Source of the DNA: a virus
Strand: one strand, 5' to 3'
DNA length: 50,795 nucleotides
IMG/VR virus record: IMGVR_UViG_3300032883_000526
Coordinates: 1 to 50,795 of that record
Part shown: positions 40,542 to 46,225 of the stretch, in pieces
Numbering within the stretch: the stretch's first letter is position 1
Layout: each line of letters starts with the position of its first letter
Made by a program: the position numbers and the translations under genes
The notes under the pieces: generated by a model
Told to the model about the DNA's origin: nothing
What the model saw: the letters and a program-made list of their open reading frames with translations, nothing else
Databases searched by the model: none

Positions 40542-40857
40542 TCACGTAGCGGAGGCGTCCGCCAGGGGCGTTGTAGCCTGCGATCTCCTGCGGACCCACA
40601 ACAAGCCCACAACCACAACCGGAGCCATCGTCCTCGAGTCCGCCATGCGGGCAAAGCGCATTTATGATGCGGTCAGTCATGGTAAATTCGTAGGGCCATG
40701 CAGCCTCGGACTGTCCATGCGTCTGCGGTCGCAGGCGCACAGTTACGGACGTGGCGTGGAAATTGTTGAAAAGTTTAATCGTCGGACGCGCTTTCGCCTC
40801 GCGCGTTCGTCCAAGTTTCTGAGTGTCGGTGCGTGTGTTAGAATTAGAGGTGACCAT
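40531..40857 (-). CDS. Small-gene array: Cys-rich protein, 108 aa
   Basis: ATG 40857 follows GAGGG and a leader with a CCAGCG/CGCTGG hairpin. The product has a basic start, then TIKLFNNFHATSVTVRLRPQ and a cysteine cluster, MTDRIINALCPHGGLEDDGS with GCGCGLV. One zinc site is likely. The pattern KLFNNFH...VR is a recurrent motif of small proteins in some environmental phages. Ends in TGA overlapping the +1 segment at 40434. Confidence 0.65.
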   Translation of the reverse strand: MVTSNSNTRTDTQKLGRTREAKARPTIKLFNNFHATSVTVRLRPQTHGQSEAAWPYEFTMTDRIINALCPHGGLEDDGSGCGCGLVVGPQEIAGYNAPGGRLRYVRRN

Positions 40858-41034
40858 GAGCGTTACCCTCAGCGTTTCCTCTTTACTGGGCCGCCAGCGT
40901 GGGGCGCTGGCTCCCTGCCGGCGGGTTGCGCCGGCCCTCGACACCGCCTCAGCGATGCCCAGGGCCGGGGGCGACCGTCTCGCCGTCGCCCGTGCCCCGG
41001 CTACCGGCCGGGGAGCGCTCCGCCCGCGCGGCGA

Positions 41035-41247
41035 TCACTTGACCGGGCAGAAATCGCGTACTTGATCCTGGCGCTTCACCGCTAATTTCGTCGCCTCGTC
41101 GCGTGCATCTTCGAGGGCTGCGCGCCGTTCCACCGCATCCTCGTAGACATACTCCGCTACCATGCCGGCGGCGTCGGCGATCTGCACGCGACCGATTTGC
41201 GCGCGAAACCGGCCTGTCTGCTGCACATGCTCACGTATTTCGATCAT
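41035..41247 (-). CDS. Small-gene array: helical protein, 70 aa
   Basis: AGGAGG precedes ATG 41247, beside the leader hairpin GCCGGC-AACCC-GCCGGC (41261-41277). The product (MIEIREHVQQTGRFRAQIGR ... EDAVERRAALEDARDEATKL) is charged and helical. No family recognised. Confidence 0.65.
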   Translation of the reverse strand: MIEIREHVQQTGRFRAQIGRVQIADAAGMVAEYVYEDAVERRAALEDARDEATKLAVKRQDQVRDFCPVK

Positions 41248-41260
41248 CTCTCATCCTCCT

Positions 41261-41277
41261 GCCGGCGGGTTGCCGGC
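41261..41277 (-). promoter_or_regulatory. Leader hairpin type B
   Basis: GCCGGC pairs with GCCGGC across AACCC, 6 bp, directly followed by AGGAGG on the minus strand. Similar hairpins lie at 42261-42279 and 40346-40361. Confidence 0.7.
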
Positions 41278-41333
41278 CCCCGCGTGAATCGCGGCGCTGA
41301 GGCCCGAAGGCCCCCGCGTCGGGACTCAGAGCG

Positions 41334-41462
41334 CTACCGCTTGTAGTGGCTCCTTTCCAGCAGGATGCTGGCGGCGCCGCTCGAAAGCTGCGCCGTCAGA
41401 ACCCTGGGATCAGGAGAGCCGGAATCCGTGGGTGCCGCAATAACTGTCGTCAATCTGTTCAT
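41334..41462 (-). CDS. Small-gene array: 42-aa protein overlapping the next gene
   Basis: The frame MNRLTTVIAAPTDSGSPDPR ... ILLERSHYKR overlaps the end of the 111-residue gene by 53 bases, in the +1 frame, and ends in TAG followed by GCGCTC. A GAGG lies upstream. It could instead be a +1 extension of that gene. Confidence 0.45.
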   Translation of the reverse strand: MNRLTTVIAAPTDSGSPDPRVLTAQLSSGAASILLERSHYKR

Positions 41463-41745
41463 CCCCGAATGCCTCGCGCAGGGCCGGCAGCAACGTGTCG
41501 GTGCTGAGGTTTGCGACCCCGACGAGCCAGGCACCGCTACGGTGCTGGTATCCCCAGGTGCATTTGGTATCCGTTTGCCCGAGCAGGTGGATCCCATGCC
41601 TGCCAATGGTCAGCCCGCCGTTGTTGTCGTGTTGCTCCTCCTGTTCCTCCGACAGGTTGATCAGATTGTAGCGGGTATAACCTGCTGCGATTGCGCGGCG
41701 GATCAGTTTCGCCCGTCGTGTGCGTCCGATTCGTTGAGTGTTCAT
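41410..41745 (-). CDS. Small-gene array: 111-aa protein
   Basis: ATG 41745 follows AGAGGAAACGCTA, a leader type also found before the gene at 40531. The product starts MNTQRIGRTRRAKLIRRAIA, then GYTRYNLINLSEEQEEQHDN, and has an alpha/beta C-terminal part (CTWGYQHRSGAWLVGVANLS ... ALREAFGDEQI). No family recognised. Confidence 0.65.
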   Translation of the reverse strand: MNTQRIGRTRRAKLIRRAIAAGYTRYNLINLSEEQEEQHDNNGGLTIGRHGIHLLGQTDTKCTWGYQHRSGAWLVGVANLSTDTLLPALREAFGDEQIDDSYCGTHGFRLS

Positions 41746-41851
41746 TAGCGTTTCCTCTACTCTGGCCCGCCAGCGTGCCGCACTGGCGCGGGGGCGACCC
41801 TGTCGCGTTCGCCCGCTCCCCGCCGCCCCTGTGCTGGCAGTGAGGGCGGGG

Positions 41852-42016
41852 CTAAGTGTTGTAATCCGCGACCAGTTTGCCGCTGGCACGGTCGAAAAAC
41901 TGCACGGTGTATTGGCCCGCGCCATGTGAACTGCGTTGCCTGCGTGTCCCAGGATGCCGTCTTTGCAACCGGTTGATAATCCTCGTTCGTTCCCTGCTGT
42001 TGTCGCTGATTTTCAT
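41852..42016 (-). CDS. Small-gene array: 54-aa protein
   Basis: GGGAGG precedes ATG 42016 behind hairpin leader type A. The product is basic (MKISDNSRERTRIINRLQRR) and ends YTVQFFDRASGKLVADYNT, a beta-hairpin-like motif. Stop TAG. Length is below common gene-finder limits. Confidence 0.65.
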   Translation of the reverse strand: MKISDNSRERTRIINRLQRRHPGTRRQRSSHGAGQYTVQFFDRASGKLVADYNT

Positions 42017-42034
42017 GGCTAAGTGCCTCCCATG

Positions 42035-42064
42035 CGCCGCCCGAATCCTCCGAGTCGGACGGCG
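42035..42064 (-). promoter_or_regulatory. Leader hairpin type A, copy 2
   Basis: CGCCGTCCGA pairs with TCGGGCGGCG, 10 bp with one G-U at the same place as at 40130-40161. Pairs 7 and 9 differ in a compensatory way (T-A to C-G, A-T to G-C). Confidence 0.75.
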
Positions 42065-42074
42065 GAGCGGGGCG

Positions 42075-42248
42075 CTAGATGTTAGGATCAGCCTCGCGCA
42101 ACCATTGGATGTCGTCGGTCAACTTACGCTGGGCTGCGGGGCGGTCGAATCCGAGCCGCGCACCCTGGTCCTGCGGCTGGTGATGAAATCCGTCAGAGTT
42201 TTCGTCGGCCACGTAGTAGCCGTTGGCACCTTCGAAAATTTTCAGCAT
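42075..42248 (-). CDS. Small-gene array: first gene, 57 aa
   Basis: AGGAGG precedes ATG 42248, next to leader hairpin type B (42261-42279). The product MLKIFEGANGYYVADENSDG ... AAQRKLTDDIQWLREADPNI starts with a beta hairpin and ends in a helix. Stop TAG followed by GCGCCCCG. Promoter-proximal gene of the operon, about 50 bases from the predicted transcription start. Confidence 0.7.
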   Translation of the reverse strand: MLKIFEGANGYYVADENSDGFHHQPQDQGARLGFDRPAAQRKLTDDIQWLREADPNI

Positions 42249-42304
42249 TCTCATCCTCCTGCCGGCGGGTTGCGCCGGCTACGCTTTTGCGATTTAACGA
42301 ATCC

Positions 42305-42333
42305 ATTATGATACGCCACGTATCAGGTGTCAA
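42305..42333 (-). promoter_or_regulatory. Leftward promoter with operator O1
   Basis: On the minus strand TTGACA (42328-42333), a 17-base spacer and CATAAT (42305-42310) form a near-consensus sigma-70 promoter into the small-gene array. The spacer and -10 hold the perfect palindrome TGATACG-TGG-CGTATCA (42309-42325). The same operator lies before the XRE gene. Confidence 0.85.
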
Positions 42334-42365
42334 GGAAAATCGGAGGCCGGGGGTATGAATAATTT

Positions 42366-42596
42366 TTATGGGTTGCGGACCCTTTCCGAGCGATTGGTGT
42401 CTCTTTTTCGGCCCCGGCGGGCCGCGGAAAAAACCGCCCCCAGCATCTCGATCATGCGCGCCGTCCGCCGCGAGATGGGATGAAGGCCCATTTCCCAGCG
42501 GTTTACGGAATTGCGGGTTACCCCGATCAATTCCGCGGCCTGATCCTGCGTCAAGCGCCGCCGCCGGCGCCAGCGTTGCAATTCTGCGGGTGTCAT
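42366..42596 (-). CDS. XRE-family repressor of the array operon, 76 aa
   Basis: The 76-residue product is little more than one helix-turn-helix domain: MTPAELQRWRRRRRLTQDQA, AELIGVTRNSVNRWEMGLHP. It lacks a dimerisation or peptidase domain. It sits between two copies of a 17-bp operator and should repress both its own promoter and that of the array. The predicted transcript starts at about 42597, so its mRNA is probably leaderless, and no ribosome site is seen. The gene stops 33 bases before promoter O1. Confidence 0.85.
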   Translation of the reverse strand: MTPAELQRWRRRRRLTQDQAAELIGVTRNSVNRWEMGLHPISRRTARMIEMLGAVFSAARRGRKRDTNRSERVRNP

Positions 42597-42603
42597 GGTC
42601 GCC

Positions 42604-42632
42604 AGCATACGCCGCGTATCAGGGGAAGTCAA
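42604..42632 (-). promoter_or_regulatory. Autoregulated promoter with operator O2
   Basis: On the minus strand TTGACT (42627-42632), a 17-base spacer and TATGCT (42604-42609) form a good promoter. The spacer holds TGATACG-CGG-CGTATGC (42605-42621), one outer pair weaker than O1. Transcription should begin at about 42597, one base before the repressor ATG. Confidence 0.8.
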
Positions 42633-42698
42633 GGGAAAAAGCTGTCAGCCGTCAGCTATCAGCCATCAGCTAAAACGCGGCTCGCTGAAAGCTGATAG

Positions 42699-42712
42699 TC
42701 CGCCGCGGCGGA
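42699..42712. repeat. Palindrome TCCGCCGCGGCGGA family
   Basis: This perfect 14-bp palindrome occurs at 2827, 13470, 30332, 36828, 42699 and 43190, often nested in CTGATAG...CTGAGAGC repeat strings. It falls both between genes and in frame within genes (13527 and the frame before 36853). Confidence 0.85.
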
Positions 42713-42730
42713 CTGAGAGCTAAAAACCTC

Positions 42731-43129
42731 ATGCCCCAAAGCGTTCCCAATGCCGTCCCTGCGACCGTGCTCCCGGTGAGCCTGTCCACGGCCTTCGAGC
42801 GCATCCAGGAATTGCCGGTGGTCATCAATGAATACCGGGACGGCGAACCGCAACTCTCGCGCCAGGCCGAAACCAGTCGCGTGAGCTGGCGGCTCGGCAA
42901 ACGCCTCTCGGCCGGGGCCCTGGCCACGCTCCGGACTTTCCACAACGCCCGCAACGGCCGCCAGGAAGCGTTCTACTTTTACGATCCGTTCGAGACCAGC
43001 CCGCGCTTCACGCTCAGTCCCTCGGGCACCACCGGGCGATATACGGTCCGGTTCGATTCGGATTGGTCGCAGTCGGCCGGCGTCGGCGCGCGCCTGGAGA
43101 CCGAGATGGTGTTGATCCAAGTGGCGTGA
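42731..43129 (+). CDS. Minor tail protein, M-like
   Basis: The 132-residue product has VPATVLPVSLSTAFERIQEL, RVSWRLGKRLSAGALATLRT and RQEAFYFYDPFETSPRFTLS, the plan of lambda M-type or DUF2460-like tail-tip proteins. It resumes the rightward tail order after the leftward module. Its ribosome site is unclear, in repeat DNA. Confidence 0.7.
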   Translation: MPQSVPNAVPATVLPVSLSTAFERIQELPVVINEYRDGEPQLSRQAETSRVSWRLGKRLSAGALATLRTFHNARNGRQEAFYFYDPFETSPRFTLSPSGTTGRYTVRFDSDWSQSAGVGARLETEMVLIQVA

Positions 43130-43217
43130 GGCAAGCTATCAGCCATCAGCTTTCAGTCCCGATGCCGCATCGGGACTGAAAGCTGATAGTCCGCCGCGGC
43201 GGACTGAGAACTTCTTT

Positions 43218-43736
43218 ATGGACTTACTCGAAAAACTCGCCCGCGAAACCGCCGCCCGCCAGGGAATTGACCCGGCCATCGTCTGCGCCATCTGCGAGCA
43301 GGAAACGCACTGGAACCCCTGGCTAACCCGCTATGAGGCCACATACCACAATAGCCAGGTGGTGCTGGGCGAGGCCGCGAAGTTCGCCCCACGGGCGCCC
43401 TACACCGTCTCGATTGCCACCGAAACCATCTGCCGCTGCCTGTCTTGGGGCCTCATGCAGATCATGGGGCAGACGGCGCGCGAGTTCGGCTACCTGGGTC
43501 CCCTGGCGCAGCTCTGCGACCCGGCCGCCGGGATCGAGTGGGGCTGCGTGAAGCTGGCCCGCTGCCTGAAGGTCAAGCGCGGCGACGTGCGCGCGGCCGT
43601 GGCGCTCTACAACGGCGCCCGCGATCCGTCCCTCAGCCGCTATGACGATGAAGTTCTCGCCCGCATGGGAAAGTACATGCCGCCGCTGGTCGCCGGACGC
43701 CCGGCCGTGGATATTGGACTCCTGGAAGGGAAATGA
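43218..43736 (+). CDS. Lytic transglycosylase, SLT family
   Basis: The 172-residue product has IVCAICEQETHWNPW (catalytic Glu29), LSWGLMQIMGQTAREFG and AVALYNGA, the three motifs of the soluble lytic transglycosylase fold. It cleaves the glycan strand of peptidoglycan. In a tail operon it may act at infection through the tail tip rather than as the endolysin; no other lysin is visible. No signal peptide. Confidence 0.85.
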   Translation: MDLLEKLARETAARQGIDPAIVCAICEQETHWNPWLTRYEATYHNSQVVLGEAAKFAPRAPYTVSIATETICRCLSWGLMQIMGQTAREFGYLGPLAQLCDPAAGIEWGCVKLARCLKVKRGDVRAAVALYNGARDPSLSRYDDEVLARMGKYMPPLVAGRPAVDIGLLEGK

Positions 43737-43737
43737 G

Positions 43738-45165
43738 ATGAACACGGAAAGGAATGGCACACAGATGAACACAGAGGGAAATGGAACGCAGATGAACGCA
43801 GAAAAAAAGGATCAAACCCGATCTGAGAAAACGAACCCTTTAAAGTTTGATCTTGGTTTTTCCGTTCTTTCTGCGTTCATCTGCGTCCTGTTGCTGGTTT
43901 GCGGCTTTGTGGCGAATCTTCCCGCCGCGGCGCCGGCCAAGACCCGCATCACCGACACCCTCTACGAGGCCGATGGCACCCTGGCCACCTGTACGCTGGA
44001 AATCTCCTGGGCGCGCTTCACTGCCGGCGATGGCACCACGGTGGATGGTGGGAAGCTCAGCGCTGAGACGGTCAAGGGCCTGGTTGACATCTACCTCATT
44101 CCGCAGACCGCCACCTACACCGTCCGCTATGCCTGCGCGCGCACGGTGAGCGGCTTGGCCCGGCAGACCACCTACACCGAATACTGGATCGTGCCGGTAT
44201 CGGTGACCGCCGTCACCATCTCGACAGTTCGGACGTCCTATGGCACCGCGCCTTCGGCCGTGATTGCCGAATCCCAGGTCACGAACCTGCTCTCGGACCT
44301 GGCCGGCAAGCCGCCCAACGCTCGAACCATCAGCGCCGGCAGCGGATTGAGTGGCGGCGGGGACCTCTCCGCGGATCGCACCCTCACCTGCCTCACGGCC
44401 TCGGCCTCGCTGTTCGGTTGCCTGACGGCCGCGGACTGGTCCACGTTCAACAGCAAGCAACCGGCTGGCTCCTATGCTCTGACGACGACGCCCAGCACCG
44501 CGGGCACGGGTCCCAACTGGGTGGCGGCGGTACTCAACATCCCCGATGCCGGCACCGCGAGTGTGACGGCCGGGACGGTCAGCAAAACGAAGTACGACGC
44601 CTGGGACGCCAAGCAAGCCGCGCTCGGCTACACGCCGGAGAACGTCGCCAACAAGGCCGCGGCCAGCGGCTACGCTTCGCTCGATGGCAGCAGCCTGGTG
44701 GTGCAGAATCCGGCCAACGCCACCGCCACTCCCACGGCCAGCAAAATCCCGATGACCGAGGCCGGCGGCCCGACGCTCGATGATGGCTGGATCCCGGCGG
44801 CGCTGGCGCACACCACCAGCGTCAACGGCTCCACCGTCCCGGCCAGCGATACCCTAGTTGGCCGCGCCACCACCGACACGCTGAGCAACAAGATCCTGAT
44901 CGTGACCACGGCGCGCACGGTGGCCACCGGCGACATCACGCTGACCAGCGCCAGCGCCAGCTACCAATTCATCGACCCCAACGGGGCCAATCGCAATTGC
45001 ACGCTGCCGGGCACGCCGGCAACGGGGCTGGCCTACACGGTGAAACATTTCGGCACGGCAAACACCGTCGTCGTGAAAGACGCCGCCGCGGCCACGCTGG
45101 TCACTCTGACCGCCGGCGACACGGCCACGGTCATCTATGACGGCACGGCATGGCAGGTGATCTGA
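43738..45165 (+). CDS. Tail fibre/surface protein with repeat-derived N terminus
   Basis: The 475-residue product begins with repeat-coded NTERNGTQMNTEGNGTQMNA and a charged stretch. A hydrophobic segment (about residues 42-63) follows, encoded by the palindromic element at 43783-43888, then a possible cleavage site AAAPA. The rest is a beta-rich, Thr/Ser/Ala/Gly-rich fibre with LSGGGDLSADRTLTCLTASA (a common fibre repeat) and a C-terminal beta domain. GGAAGGG precedes ATG 43738. Without the element it would lack any hydrophobic start. Confidence 0.75.
   Translation: MNTERNGTQMNTEGNGTQMNAEKKDQTRSEKTNPLKFDLGFSVLSAFICVLLLVCGFVANLPAAAPAKTRITDTLYEADGTLATCTLEISWARFTAGDGTTVDGGKLSAETVKGLVDIYLIPQTATYTVRYACARTVSGLARQTTYTEYWIVPVSVTAVTISTVRTSYGTAPSAVIAESQVTNLLSDLAGKPPNARTISAGSGLSGGGDLSADRTLTCLTASASLFGCLTAADWSTFNSKQPAGSYALTTTPSTAGTGPNWVAAVLNIPDAGTASVTAGTVSKTKYDAWDAKQAALGYTPENVANKAAASGYASLDGSSLVVQNPANATATPTASKIPMTEAGGPTLDDGWIPAALAHTTSVNGSTVPASDTLVGRATTDTLSNKILIVTTARTVATGDITLTSASASYQFIDPNGANRNCTLPGTPATGLAYTVKHFGTANTVVVKDAAAATLVTLTAGDTATVIYDGTAWQVI
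43783..43888. mobile_element. Palindromic MITE-like element, copy 1 (in frame in a fibre gene)
   Basis: The 106-bp unit begins GGAACGCAGATGAACGCAGA and ends in its near reverse complement TTTCTGCGTTCATCTGCGTC. It matches copy 2 (46080-46184) closely and adds a membrane segment to the fibre gene. Confidence 0.75.
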
Positions 45166-45961
45166 TGATTTCGGATTGCGGATTTCGGATTGCGGATTTC
45201 AAGCGCGCGGCGGTGCTTCTGCTGCTGGCGTTCGGGACCCTAGCCCCTGGCCCCTAGCCCCTGCTCACGCCCAGATTCACCCGCACTCATTCAGCCCGCG
45301 CATGCTCGGCATCATGCAGGGTTGGTATCGGGCGGATGCCATCACCGGCTTGGCCGATGGTGCCGCAGTAGCCTCCTGGCCCGATTCCACGGCCAACGCC
45401 AGGACGCTCAGTCAGGCCACCGCGGACTACCGCCCGCTTTACAAGGTCTCGATCCAGAACGGTCGCCCCGCCGTCCGGTTCGACGGCTCGAACGATCTCT
45501 TAACTGGAACTTTCGCGGGGTCGCTCCAGTTCACCGTTTTCAGCGTTCAGCGGCCCGATGGGTCATTAGCCAACCTCCCATATATTTATCTAGTGCCGGG
45601 GAACGGCAAAAATCTGTGGGGCGGATATTTGAGTTCGTCGCAGTTATACTTCGGCTTCTTCAGCGGCGGTGGTTGGCGAACCTATACTCCAGTTCACACT
45701 AGTTCCGTGTCGCTGCCGGAGGTTTGGGTCCTTTCTTATGACCAAGCTTGGTTTCGGTCCTGGGTCAATCGCTCTGCGCTGAGTTCCCTCGCTGATGTCA
45801 ACACTCCGACGCTGGGGAACGAACTGCGGATAGGCAGGTATGGTGAAGAGTTGCAAACCTTTGATGGCGACATTTTCGAGCTGGCGTTTTTCAACGTCGC
45901 GCTGACTGACCGTGACCGGCAGCGGGTGGAGCGCTACCTGATGCGGAAGTGGGGGCTGTGA
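45165..45961 (+). pseudogene. Lectin-like protein with frame-shifted signal peptide
   Basis: ATG 45165 overlaps the fibre stop (TGATG) and reads a signal-like peptide (ADFKRAAVLLLLAFGTLAP) to a TAG at 45255. The rest, with AHAQ as a cleavage site, continues in another frame from 45176 to 45961. It is a concanavalin-like (LamG-type) fold: YRADAITGLADGAAVASWPD, FDGSNDLLTGTF, EIFELAFFNVAL-like end. The break lies in a CCCCTGGCCCCTAGCCCCTG repeat. Either a one-base slip in the repeat silences it or translation starts at 45302 without a signal. Role: carbohydrate binding in the tail. Confidence 0.65.
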
Positions 45962-46051
45962 GGAATTGCGGAATGCGGATTTCGGATTGCGGATTTCAAG
46001 CTGATAGCTGAGAGCTGATAGCTGAGAGCTGACAACTGAGAGCTGGTTTTT

Positions 46052-46225
46052 ATGGCTAGCTGGACAACAATCGACAATAGGACGCAGATAAACGCAGAAA
46101 AAAAGGATCAAACCCGATCTGAGAGAAAGAACTTTTTCACGTTCGATCCTGCTCTTTCGGTTTTTTCTGCGTTTATCTGCGTCCCGTTGCTTGCGTTTTT
46201 CTGCGTCCTATTGCTGTTAGCCTAA
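46052..46225 (+). CDS. Repeat-encoded small membrane protein, 57 aa
   Basis: The frame MASWTTIDNRTQINAEKKDQ ... SVFSAFICVPLLAFF is almost all palindromic element copy 2 and ends in TAATG over the start of the tail-tip gene. Its parts NAEKKDQTRSE and SAFICV match the N terminus of the fibre at 43738. It may be a true peptide, or an accident that couples ribosomes to the next gene. Confidence 0.4.
   Translation: MASWTTIDNRTQINAEKKDQTRSERKNFFTFDPALSVFSAFICVPLLAFFCVLLLLA
46080..46184. mobile_element. Palindromic MITE-like element, copy 2
   Basis: Perfect 24-bp terminal inverted repeats, GGACGCAGATAAACGCAGAA plus AAAA (46080-46103) and its complement (46161-46184), enclose 57 bp. No transposase is seen. 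Half copies lie near 7311, 9440 and 12690. Confidence 0.85.
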
